Shown piece after piece: positions 45,183-52,532 of a stretch of 64,000 nucleotides of DNA. The first letter of the stretch is position 1, and each line of letters starts with the position of its first letter. The DNA comes from Halomonas ventosae (GTDB lineage: Bacteria; Pseudomonadota; Gammaproteobacteria; Pseudomonadales; Halomonadaceae). The notes beneath the pieces were generated by a model. It was given only the letters and a program-made list of their open reading frames with translations. It was not told the DNA's origin and made no database searches. The translations under genes and the position numbers were made by a program. The DNA is taken from positions 62,001-126,000 of the forward strand of contig NZ_SNZJ01000004.1 of the NCBI RefSeq assembly GCF_004363555.1, read 5' to 3'.

Positions 45183-45749
45183 ATGAACGCCATGACCCTC
45201 TTCCGCCTGCCCTTCTCGCGCACTGCGGGCTGGAAGGAGCTCCAGCAGCGGCGCATCCCGATCCCGAGCCTGGCCTGGCTGGTGGTCCTGCCGATGTCGT
45301 TGCTCCCCCCGCTGATGCTCTACTATGCCGGCACCCACTACGGTGACGACTTCGTCACCGGCTTCGCCGAACGCCCCTGGCGGTTCATCACCACCATCCT
45401 CTTCCTGGCCGAGCTGCTGACCTTCTTCGTCATGGGCTGGCTGATCCATGCCGTGGTCAACGGCCAGGAGGAACTGTCGATCGATTACCACGATGCCTAC
45501 CTGCTGGCCGCCATGGCTCCGCTGCCGTTGTGGAGCGCCTCGCTGTTGCTGTTCGTGCCCAGCCTGCTGCTCAACGCCCTGGCCGTGCTGGTGGCGCTGG
45601 GGATCTCGTGCAGCCTGATCTACCACGGCCTGCAGGGGCTGTGCCGGCGAGGGGATGACGACCTGGTGGCCCAGTCGGCGACCTACACCATCATGGCGTC
45701 CGGCGTGCTGGCGTGGGGCGTGCTGATGGCCGTGGTCTGGGCATACTGA
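45183..45749 (+). CDS. Yip1-family membrane protein
   Basis: 188 residues with five hydrophobic segments (LAWLVVLPMSLLPPL, ITTILFLAELLTFFVMGW and others). It contains the conserved YHDAYLLAAMAPLPLW helix and a terminal segment ending near AVVWAY. The YIP1 domain is found in bacterial inner-membrane proteins of unknown role. Divergent from marR with a shared palindrome in the intergenic region. Confidence 0.75.
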   Translation: MNAMTLFRLPFSRTAGWKELQQRRIPIPSLAWLVVLPMSLLPPLMLYYAGTHYGDDFVTGFAERPWRFITTILFLAELLTFFVMGWLIHAVVNGQEELSIDYHDAYLLAAMAPLPLWSASLLLFVPSLLLNALAVLVALGISCSLIYHGLQGLCRRGDDDLVAQSATYTIMASGVLAWGVLMAVVWAY

Positions 45750-45810
45750 TCCGCCTACCCGGGGAGGCCGCAAGGATTCCGGACGGAGCGAAGAATTAGA
45801 ATAAATCGAT

Positions 45811-45885
45811 TGGAGCGGGAAACGAGATTCGAACTCGCGACCCTCGCCTTGGCAAGGCGATGCTCTACCACTGAGCTATTCCCGC
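45811..45885 (-). tRNA. tRNA-Gly (anticodon GCC), copy 1
   Basis: 75 bases with encoded CCA. Acceptor GCGGGAA, anticodon loop reading TTGCCAA, T-loop TTCGAATC. Last of the array in transcription order. Confidence 0.96.
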
Positions 45886-45911
45886 CTGGAAGGAGTGACA
45901 TGCGAGCGAGG

Positions 45912-45987
45912 TGGCGTCCCATAGGGGGTTCGAACCCCTGTTACCGCCGTGAAAGGGCGGTGTCCTAGGCCACTAGACGAATGGGAC
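45912..45987 (-). tRNA. tRNA-Glu (anticodon TTC), copy 1
   Basis: 76 bases with encoded CCA. Acceptor GTCCCAT, anticodon loop CTTTCAC, T-loop TTCGAAC. It differs from copies 2 and 3 by a base change in the D/anticodon region (CTAGG rather than CCAGG). Confidence 0.96.
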
Positions 45988-45990
45988 GCA

Positions 45991-46043
45991 TGGAGCGGGA
46001 AACGAGATTCAGCCGGGCTGGCGTTCCAGCTCGCGACTCTCAC
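45991..46043 (-). pseudogene. Fragment of tRNA-Gly
   Basis: Its first 20 bases on the plus strand (45991-46010) equal the 3' end of the neighbouring tRNA-Gly genes, including CCA. A 17-base foreign insert interrupts the T-arm, a degenerate piece CTCGCGACTCTCAC follows, and the anticodon and D arms are lost. It sits exactly where a tRNA-Gly copy would be in the repeated array. Confidence 0.75.
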
Positions 46044-46077
46044 TATCCAACTCTTGGCCCATCTGCCCGAAGGAAGA

Positions 46078-46152
46078 TGGAGCGGGAAACGAGATTCGAA
46101 CTCGCGACCCTCGCCTTGGCAAGGCGATGCTCTACCACTGAGCTATTCCCGC
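46078..46152 (-). tRNA. tRNA-Gly (anticodon GCC), copy 2
   Basis: Identical in sequence to copy 1, 75 bases with CCA. Confidence 0.96.
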
Positions 46153-46178
46153 AGGTCTCGCACTGTCAATACCGGAAG

Positions 46179-46254
46179 TGGCGTCCCATAGGGGGTTCGA
46201 ACCCCTGTTACCGCCGTGAAAGGGCGGTGTCCTGGACCACTAGACGAATGGGAC
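46179..46254 (-). tRNA. tRNA-Glu (anticodon TTC), copy 2
   Basis: 76 bases with CCA, identical to copy 3 and nearly identical to copy 1. Confidence 0.96.
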
Positions 46255-46272
46255 GCATAAGCTATTTTAGCT

Positions 46273-46347
46273 TGGAGCGGGAAACGAGATTCGAACTCGC
46301 GACCCTCGCCTTGGCAAGGCGATGCTCTACCACTGAGCTATTCCCGC
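46273..46347 (-). tRNA. tRNA-Gly (anticodon GCC), copy 3
   Basis: Identical to copies 1 and 2, 75 bases with CCA. Confidence 0.96.
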
Positions 46348-46370
46348 ACTCCAGTACCTGATGAGTCGAG

Positions 46371-46446
46371 TGGCGTCCCATAGGGGGTTCGAACCCCTGT
46401 TACCGCCGTGAAAGGGCGGTGTCCTGGACCACTAGACGAATGGGAC
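46371..46446 (-). tRNA. tRNA-Glu (anticodon TTC), copy 3
   Basis: First tRNA of the array in transcription order; 76 bases with CCA. The promoter should lie in 46447-46520. Confidence 0.96.
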
Positions 46447-46638
46447 GCAATGTCTCGCCTCGTCGAGGTGCGGCGAATATTACCCAGCACCCGGGAAGCT
46501 GTCAAGCGGGTCTCGCCGGACGTTGATATCCCGTGACGGAACCTGCCCGATGACTGGAAACACCCGCCCCTGTTGATGTCAGAATGGGAGTGACACGCGC
46601 GGGGGCCGCCCCCGGCGCCAAGACAAGGAGCAGAGGCC

Positions 46639-47040
46639 ATGCGCAGCAAGATCCAGAAGAGCGGTGCCGAATGGCAGCAGCAGCTGACGCCCGAGCAGTA
46701 CCGCGTCACCCGCGAGAAAGGCACCGAGCCGCCCTTCAGCGGCCACTACCACGTGAGTGACGAGCACGGCATCTACCACTGTGTCTGTTGCAACGCCCCG
46801 CTGTTCGAGAACGAGCACAAGTTCGACGCCGGCTGCGGCTGGCCCAGCTTCGACCGTCCCTTCACGCCGAGCTGCGTGGCGGAGCAGACCGATACCAGCC
46901 ACGGCATGCAGCGCACCGAAGTGACCTGCGCCCGCTGCGATGCCCATCTCGGGCACGTGTTCCCGGATGGCCCCCAGGAGACCACCGGGCTGCGCTACTG
47001 CATCAATTCGGTGGCGATCCAGTTCCACGCCGGGGAGTAG
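46639..47040 (+). CDS. msrB: Peptide-methionine (R)-S-oxide reductase MsrB
   Basis: 133 residues. Reduces methionine-R-sulfoxide in proteins. Two zinc CxxC pairs (CVCC and CARC), the core [11 protein letters not shown] and the catalytic Cys in [12 protein letters not shown] are all present. AAGGAG lies upstream of the ATG. Single-domain form, not fused to MsrA. Stand-alone between the tRNA array and the GTPase gene. Confidence 0.96.
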   Translation: MRSKIQKSGAEWQQQLTPEQYRVTREKGTEPPFSGHYHVSDEHGIYHCVCCNAPLFENEHKFDAGCGWPSFDRPFTPSCVAEQTDTSHGMQRTEVTCARCDAHLGHVFPDGPQETTGLRYCINSVAIQFHAGE

Positions 47041-47130
47041 TCCCGGCGCATCTCCGCCTTCCCCTGACACGGCCGCCCATCTGCTATGATGGGCGGCCGT
47101 TTTCATTCATGCGCATGCAGGAGAGGCTCG

Positions 47131-48096
47131 ATGCTCGGCTGGTACCCGGGACACATGAACAAGGCGCGCCGGCAGATCCTCGAGGCGCTGCCGGAGATCG
47201 ACGTGGTGATCGAGGTCCTCGACGCCCGCCTGCCCTACTCCAGCGCCAACCCCATGCTGGCCGAGCTGACCCGTCACAAGCCGGTGTTGAAGATCCTCTC
47301 GCGGGCCGACCTCGCCGACCCCGAGCGGACCCGCGAGTGGGTCAGCTTCTTCGACGCCCAGGACGACATGCGGGCCCTGGCGGTGACCACTACCCAGGCC
47401 CGGGAGCTCAAGCGCATCCCGAAGCTATGCCATGAGCTGGCCGGTCAGGTGCGCGCCGACCGCGACGTGCGGGTGATGGTCATGGGCATTCCCAACGTCG
47501 GCAAGTCGACCCTGATCAACGGCCTGGCCGGGCGCACCATCGCCAAGACCGGCAACGAGCCGGCGGTGACCAAGCGCCAGCAGAAGGTGCGCATCGGCGG
47601 CCGCGTGGCGCTGATCGATACCCCCGGGGTGCTGTGGCCCAAGATCGAGGACCAGGCCAGCGCCCACCGCCTGGCCGCCAGCGGTGCCATCCGCGACACC
47701 GCCATCGACTACGTGGAGGTCGCCGTGGTCGCCGCCGCCGAACTGGCCAGGCGCTACCCCGAGGCCCTCAAGGCGCGCTACAAGCTCAAGTCCCTGCCCG
47801 AGTACGCCCCCCACCCCGAGGCCGGGCTGGTCGAGGCCGATGGCCCGGAGCGGGTCGACCTGCTCGCGCTGGCCGGCTTCGATGGCCATGCGATCCTTGC
47901 CGAGATCGCCGCCAGGCGCGGCGGGCTGCGCCCCGGTGGCGAGGTCGACCTGCACCGCGGTGCCGAGGTGCTGCTCCACGAGCTGCGCGACGGCAAGCTG
48001 GGCCGGCTGACCCTGGAGACCCCGGCGGACATCCCGCCCGAGCCCGAACCCGACGCCGCCGACGCGGTTGGTGGCGACGGTGCCGAGCCCGCATAA
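47131..48096 (+). CDS. Ribosome-biogenesis-type GTPase (YlqF/RbgA family)
   Basis: 321 residues. Circularly permuted GTPase: N-terminal G4-like SRADLAD near residue 52, then G1 GIPNVGKSTLIN and G3 DTPGVLWP, in the order typical of YlqF. The first residues MLGWYPGHMNKARR are the family hallmark. In Bacillus, RbgA matures the 50S subunit. The C-terminal tail is Pro/Glu/Asp rich. AGGAGAGG upstream supports the ATG at 47131. Confidence 0.9.
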   Translation: MLGWYPGHMNKARRQILEALPEIDVVIEVLDARLPYSSANPMLAELTRHKPVLKILSRADLADPERTREWVSFFDAQDDMRALAVTTTQARELKRIPKLCHELAGQVRADRDVRVMVMGIPNVGKSTLINGLAGRTIAKTGNEPAVTKRQQKVRIGGRVALIDTPGVLWPKIEDQASAHRLAASGAIRDTAIDYVEVAVVAAAELARRYPEALKARYKLKSLPEYAPHPEAGLVEADGPERVDLLALAGFDGHAILAEIAARRGGLRPGGEVDLHRGAEVLLHELRDGKLGRLTLETPADIPPEPEPDAADAVGGDGAEPA

Positions 48097-48172
48097 TCAC
48101 CGGCAACACTTCCCCGAGACGACGCCCGCCCCGGCAGAGGCGGCACACCGACACCACTGGATCTCAGCGCCC

Positions 48173-49402
48173 ATGGACACTCCCCCGATCAGGAAATCGC
48201 ACAAGCTCGAGAACGTCTGCTACGACATCCGCGGCCCGGTGCTCGAGCACGCCAAGCGGCTCGAGGAGGAAGGCCAGCGCGTCCTCAAGCTGAACATCGG
48301 CAACCCCGCCCCCTTCGGCTTCGAGGCACCGGAGGAGATCCTCCAGGACGTGATGCGCAACCTGCCCACCGCTCAGGGCTACTGCGACTCCAAGGGGCTC
48401 TACTCGGCGCGCAAGGCGATCATGCAGGAGTGCCAGCGCAAGGAGATTCCCGGCGTCGGCATCGAGGACATCTACATCGGCAATGGTGTCTCCGAGCTGA
48501 TCGTGATGGCCATGCAGGCGCTGCTCAACGACGGCGACGAGGTGCTGATCCCTGCCCCGGACTACCCGCTGTGGACCGCGGCGGCCAACCTCTCGGGCGG
48601 CCATGCCGTGCACTACCTGTGCGACGAGCAGGCCGACTGGGCGCCGGACATGGCCGACATCCGCGCCAAGGTCACCGCCCACACCCGGGCGATCGTGATC
48701 ATCAACCCCAACAACCCCACCGGGGCCGTCTACCCGCCGGCGGTGGTGCACGAGCTGCTGGAGATCGCCCGGGAACACGACCTGGTGGTGTTTTCTGATG
48801 AGATCTACGACAAGATCCTCTACGACGGGGTCGAGCATGTCTCCACCGGGGCCCTGGCCGGCGAGGACCAGCTGGTGGTGACCATGAACGGGCTCTCCAA
48901 GAGCTATCGCTGCGCCGGTTTCCGCAGCGGCTGGATGATCCTCTCGGGGAACATCGCCAAGCAGCGCGCGGCCGACTTCATCCAGGGGCTGACCATGCTG
49001 GCCTCGATGCGCCTGTGTGCCAACGTGCCGGCGCAGCACGCCATCCAGACCGCCCTGGGGGGCTACCAGTCGATCAACGACCTGATCCTGCCCGGCGGCC
49101 GCCTGCTCGCCCAGCGCGACATCACCGTCGAGAAACTCAACGCCATCCCCGGGGTCAGCTGCACCCGGCCCAAGGGGGCGCTCTACGCCTTCCCGAAGCT
49201 CGACCCCAAGGTGTTCAACATCCGCGACGACCAGCAACTGGTGCTCGACCTGCTGCTGCAGGAGAAGATCCTGCTGGTGCAGGGCACCGCCTTCAACTGG
49301 CCCGACCCCGACCATGTGCGCATCGTCACGCTGCCCTGGGCCGACCAGCTCGAGGACGCCCTGGACCGCTTTGCCCGTTTCCTGTCGCGCTACCGCCAGT
49401 AG
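48173..49402 (+). CDS. alaA: Alanine aminotransferase AlaA
   Basis: 409 residues of the class I/II PLP aminotransferases. The Lys that binds PLP lies in MNGLSKSYRCAGFRSGWM; NPNNPTGAVYP and SDEIYDKILYD mark the cofactor pocket. Length, the KSHKLENVCYDIRGPV N terminus and the KEIPGVGIEDIYIGNGVSE region match AlaA, the main pyruvate-glutamate transaminase for alanine in E. coli. The start at 48173 fits the family; upstream in-frame sequence does not. Confidence 0.92.
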   Translation: MDTPPIRKSHKLENVCYDIRGPVLEHAKRLEEEGQRVLKLNIGNPAPFGFEAPEEILQDVMRNLPTAQGYCDSKGLYSARKAIMQECQRKEIPGVGIEDIYIGNGVSELIVMAMQALLNDGDEVLIPAPDYPLWTAAANLSGGHAVHYLCDEQADWAPDMADIRAKVTAHTRAIVIINPNNPTGAVYPPAVVHELLEIAREHDLVVFSDEIYDKILYDGVEHVSTGALAGEDQLVVTMNGLSKSYRCAGFRSGWMILSGNIAKQRAADFIQGLTMLASMRLCANVPAQHAIQTALGGYQSINDLILPGGRLLAQRDITVEKLNAIPGVSCTRPKGALYAFPKLDPKVFNIRDDQQLVLDLLLQEKILLVQGTAFNWPDPDHVRIVTLPWADQLEDALDRFARFLSRYRQ

Positions 49403-49427
49403 ATCGGGGATGCCTTTCTTCCCGCCG

Positions 49428-49457
49428 CTTGAAACCCGGCGGGGAAGCACGTATCTA
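49428..49457 (+). promoter_or_regulatory. Possible sigma-32 promoter of htpX
   Basis: CTTGAAA, a 15-base spacer, then CGTATCTA, resembling the heat-shock consensus CTTGAAA-N13-17-CCCCATNT with a perfect -35 and partial -10. Located 65 bases before the htpX start. Confidence 0.4.
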
Positions 49458-49521
49458 AGCAACAGCTTTTGCAGCCCGCAACGTGGGGCGCCCCCTTCCC
49501 GACGACTGGAGATTTCCGGCA

Positions 49522-50427
49522 ATGATGAGAATCCTGCTCTTCCTGGGCACCAACCTGGCCGTGATCGTGGTGGCCAGCATCACCCTGCGCCTGCTGGGGG
49601 TGGAGGGCTACCTGACCGAACAGGGCATGAACTTCAATGCCCTGCTGATCTTCTGTTTCATCTTCGGCATGGCTGGCTCGATGGTCTCGCTGTTCATCTC
49701 CAAGTGGATGGCCAAGCGCACCACCGGCACCGTGATCATCGAGACGCCGTCGAATGCCACCGAGAAGTGGCTGGTGGATACCGTGGCGGAACTGGCCCGC
49801 GACGCCGGTATCAAGACCCCCGAGGTGGGCATCTTCCCGGCCCAGCAGTCCAACGCCTTCGCCACCGGCTGGAACAAGGATGACGCCCTGGTGGCGGTCT
49901 CCGCCGGCCTGCTCAACCGCATGCGTCCGGAGGAGGTGCGCGCGGTGCTGGCCCACGAGATCGGCCACGTGGCCAACGGCGACATGGTCACCCTGGCGCT
50001 GATCCAGGGCGTGCTCAACACCTTCGTGATGTTCTTCGCGCGGGTGGTCGCCCACCTGGTCGACGGCTTCCTGAAGAGTCGCAGCGACGGAGAAGGGGGC
50101 CTGGGTTTCATGGGCTACTTCGCGGTGGTAATCGTCGCCGAGATCGTCTTCGGGCTGATCGCCTCGGCCATCGTCGCCTGGTTCTCGCGCTTCCGGGAGT
50201 ATCGCGCGGACAGCGCCGGCGCTCACCTCGCCGGCAGCGGGGCCATGATCAACGCCCTGGCCCGCCTCAAGGCCGAGACAGAGATGCCGGACCAGATGCC
50301 GGACACCATGCGGGCCATGGCCATCACCAAGGGTCAGACGCGCTCGCTGATGGAGAAGCTGTTCGCCAGCCACCCGCCGCTGGATGATCGCATCCGTGCA
50401 TTGAAGGAAGCGGCCTACCGGCAGTAA
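49522..50427 (+). CDS. htpX: Membrane zinc metalloprotease HtpX
   Basis: 301 residues. Heat-shock protease of the inner membrane that degrades misfolded membrane proteins together with FtsH. Two N-terminal membrane helices, zinc motif HEIGH (in [12 protein letters not shown]) with a downstream [11 protein letters not shown]lu, a second pair of helices, and the [12 protein letters not shown] end are all present. Length equals the family. The 3' 39 bases recur imperfectly downstream (50474-50512). Confidence 0.96.
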   Translation: MMRILLFLGTNLAVIVVASITLRLLGVEGYLTEQGMNFNALLIFCFIFGMAGSMVSLFISKWMAKRTTGTVIIETPSNATEKWLVDTVAELARDAGIKTPEVGIFPAQQSNAFATGWNKDDALVAVSAGLLNRMRPEEVRAVLAHEIGHVANGDMVTLALIQGVLNTFVMFFARVVAHLVDGFLKSRSDGEGGLGFMGYFAVVIVAEIVFGLIASAIVAWFSRFREYRADSAGAHLAGSGAMINALARLKAETEMPDQMPDTMRAMAITKGQTRSLMEKLFASHPPLDDRIRALKEAAYRQ

Positions 50428-50436
50428 CGGCGATCC

Positions 50437-50457
50437 GCGGCGGGGGTCACCCGCCGC
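50437..50457 (+). terminator. Hairpin after htpX
   Basis: GCGGCGGG / CCCGCCGC arms, 10 bases after the stop. The run after it (TGCTCTCT) is T-rich only in part. Confidence 0.55.
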
Positions 50458-50473
50458 TGCTCTCTGTACAGGC

Positions 50474-50512
50474 CGCATCCGTGCGTTGAAGGCAGCGACC
50501 TATAGGCAATAG
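50474..50512 (+). repeat. Imperfect duplicate of the htpX 3' end
   Basis: This 39-base segment matches the last 39 bases of htpX (50389-50427) with five or six substitutions, including a stop at the same place (TAG instead of TAA). It is separated from the original by the htpX hairpin. Confidence 0.8.
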
Positions 50513-50549
50513 CCACAGCGGATAACACCTCGCAGTGAGCCATCGCGAT

Positions 50550-50573
50550 AACATCAGCGGGCCCGCTGATGTT
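50550..50573. terminator. Perfect 24-base palindrome between htpX and pdxB
   Basis: Arms AACATCAGCG and CGCTGATGTT around GGCC form an uninterrupted palindrome between convergent genes, 17 bases from the pdxB stop. Likely a bidirectional terminator. Confidence 0.6.
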
Positions 50574-50589
50574 TGCCGCCCCATCGTCG

Positions 50590-51753
50590 TCAGGCAGTGG
50601 CGGTCTCGACCCGGAAGCCCGCGCCTGACAGCAGCGGTGCGAGCTCCCAAGCCCCCTCGCGAAGCTCTATGGCGAGGGTCGCGCACTCCCGACGCAGCGG
50701 ATAGGCCGCCCGGCAGGCATCGAAGCCCTTGGCCATGCCCTGGCGACGGGCCTCGCGGTGCAGGCTATCGTGGTCACGCCGCACGTCGTAGACGGCGCGA
50801 AGGCACAGGCGCAGCGCCTCCTCGGGGCCGAGGCCGGCGTCCAGCGCCAGGCGCCTGACCGGGGGAGCCGGTGCGAGGTCTGCCAGCGTCAGCCGCGCCG
50901 GCAGGCCTACATGGCGGGCCAGGGCGCGGTAGATCCGGTGGGTGCCGCGCAGCTTGCCGTCCAGGCTGTAGCCGGCGACATGCGGCGTGGCAATGGCGGC
51001 GAGGTCCGCCAGGCCGCTGTCGATGGTGGGCTCGTGCTCCCAGACATCGAGCACCGCGCTGACATCGCCCTGCCCCGCCAGCCGCTGACGCAGCGCCTGG
51101 CCATCCACGCAGTCGCCGCGTCCGGCGTTGAGCAGCACGCTGCCCGGGGCCAGGGCCGCGATGCGCTGGGCATCGAGCAGGTGGTGCGTCGGGTAGGGCT
51201 CCTCGGTCACCAGCGGGGTATGCAGGCAGAGCACGTCGCATTCGTCGATCAGGGTGTCCAGGTCCACGAAGCCGGCCAGCCCCTCGGCACCCTCCGCCGC
51301 CACGCGGGGCGGGTCACAGGCCAGGCAGTCGACGCCCATCGCCGTGAGACGCGCCAGCAAGCGCCCGCCCACGTTGCCCACGCCGACGATGCCGACGCGG
51401 CGCTCGATCAACCGCCATCCCTGGCGCTCGGCCAGGGTCGAGAGGCTGCCCAGCACGTAGTCCACCACCGCCTCGGCGTTGCAGCCCGGGGCGCTGGCGA
51501 AGGCGATGCCGCGCTCGGCCAGGGCCCGCTCGTCCACATGGTCGGTGCCGATGGTGCAGGTCCCGACAAAGCGCAGCCGGGAAGCTCGCGCCAGCAGGGC
51601 CTCGTCGACGCGGGTGATGGAGCGCACCACCAGGGCGTCGGCCTCCTGCAGCGCGTCGGCATCGATCTCGCGCCCCGGCAGGCGGACCACCTCGCCCAGT
51701 TCCCCGAAACATTTCTCGGCGGCGGGCACGTTGGCATCGACGACGATTCTCAT
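50590..51753 (-). CDS. pdxB: Erythronate-4-phosphate dehydrogenase PdxB
   Basis: 387 residues. D-2-hydroxyacid dehydrogenase for the second step of pyridoxal phosphate synthesis. Recognised by MRIVVDANVPAAEKCFGE at the N terminus, GVGNVGGRLLARL nucleotide fold, NAGRGDCVDG (Arg), WEHEPTID (Glu) and TPHVAGYSLDGKLRG (His) and the C-terminal dimerisation domain (about 285-387). The N-terminal strand and length separate it from other 2-hydroxyacid dehydrogenases. Confidence 0.95.
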   Translation of the reverse strand: MRIVVDANVPAAEKCFGELGEVVRLPGREIDADALQEADALVVRSITRVDEALLARASRLRFVGTCTIGTDHVDERALAERGIAFASAPGCNAEAVVDYVLGSLSTLAERQGWRLIERRVGIVGVGNVGGRLLARLTAMGVDCLACDPPRVAAEGAEGLAGFVDLDTLIDECDVLCLHTPLVTEEPYPTHHLLDAQRIAALAPGSVLLNAGRGDCVDGQALRQRLAGQGDVSAVLDVWEHEPTIDSGLADLAAIATPHVAGYSLDGKLRGTHRIYRALARHVGLPARLTLADLAPAPPVRRLALDAGLGPEEALRLCLRAVYDVRRDHDSLHREARRQGMAKGFDACRAAYPLRRECATLAIELREGAWELAPLLSGAGFRVETATA

Positions 51754-51829
51754 GGCTGGTTCCCTTCCGGCTGGTGATACGACTTGTTCAGTGTGCCCAA
51801 GCCCTTACAATACCGCCATTGCCACTCGC

Positions 51830-51849
51830 GCGCCGCAGGCCTGCGGCGC
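51830..51849. repeat. Perfect 20-base GC palindrome
   Basis: GCGCCGCAGG mirrored exactly, 20 bases before the GTG start of the WGR gene. It may form a hairpin in the leader. Confidence 0.5.
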
Positions 51850-51869
51850 CCTCCACCTCGGGAGCTGCC

Positions 51870-52151
51870 GTGATCGTCCGCTGGGAAACCGACCATGACT
51901 ATGTGCTGGTGCATGTCCATCAGGACATGTTCGGCGACTGGATCTTCAGCCGTGCCTGGGGGCAGATCGGCACCCAGTTCGGCGGCCTGAAGCATCGCCT
52001 GGCCGATGACCACGACCAGGCGATGATGTGGCTGGCTGACGAGACCACCATCCTGTCCTCGCGGGGCTTTCGCAAGGTGCTGGAGGTGGAGGCCGAGAGT
52101 GCCGAGGGACGCGACGCCGTCAGCCAGCTCTCGCTGCTGGACTCGCTGTAG
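51870..52151 (+). CDS. WGR-domain-like small protein
   Basis: 93 residues. VLVHVHQDMFGDWIFSRAWGQIGTQFGG follows the WGR domain pattern (named for its Trp-Gly-Arg core; here WGQ). WGR domains occur in PARPs and in small bacterial proteins; function unknown. The start is a GTG at 51870 with GGGAG upstream, as the in-frame ATG at 51774 would begin inside the pdxB leader. It stands alone, divergent from pdxB. Confidence 0.65.
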   Translation: MIVRWETDHDYVLVHVHQDMFGDWIFSRAWGQIGTQFGGLKHRLADDHDQAMMWLADETTILSSRGFRKVLEVEAESAEGRDAVSQLSLLDSL

Positions 52152-52175
52152 CCGCCGGATGCCGGCCGAGGGGGA

Positions 52176-52532
52176 TCAGCCCAGATAGCGCCGCCCGCCG
52201 CGCAGGGTTGCCCCCTTCGACGCCCTCTTCGTCACCCCGGGCGACGGCTCGCCACTCAGCTGCTGCAGCTGCTGCCAGGCCGTCTCGTCCAGCCAGCCCC
52301 GAGCCGCCAGCCAGGCGGCCAGGCGGTCGGGTTCCATGCCGCGGTCCAGCTCCCGCCCCACCTCGTCCACCAGCACCGGGATGCGCACCCCGTAGCGGGC
52401 GACCAGCCCCTCGTCCTCGCTGATCTCGACCCGCTCCAGCCGGTAGCGCTCGGCACACAGGGTCGCCAGCACCGCCTCCAGCTGCTCGCAGAGATGACAG
52501 CCCAGGGTGGTATAGAGCCTCAGACGGATCAT
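52176..52532 (-). CDS. Glutaredoxin-like thioredoxin-fold protein
   Basis: 118 residues. LRLYTTLGCHLCEQL gives a CxxC (Cys12 and Cys15) in the place of the glutaredoxin active site, and RIPVLVDEVGRELDRG carries the cis-Pro. It belongs to the short DUF836/glutaredoxin-like group. The last 35 residues are a poorly conserved tail. Its ATG overlaps the rlmL stop (ATGA), so it is co-translated with that gene. Confidence 0.85.
   Translation of the reverse strand: MIRLRLYTTLGCHLCEQLEAVLATLCAERYRLERVEISEDEGLVARYGVRIPVLVDEVGRELDRGMEPDRLAAWLAARGWLDETAWQQLQQLSGEPSPGVTKRASKGATLRGGRRYLG

Noticed and set aside
45811..46446. Regularly spaced repeats resembling a CRISPR array
   Set aside because: The repeats fold as tRNA-Glu and tRNA-Gly with CCA ends; no spacers of equal size and no cas genes.
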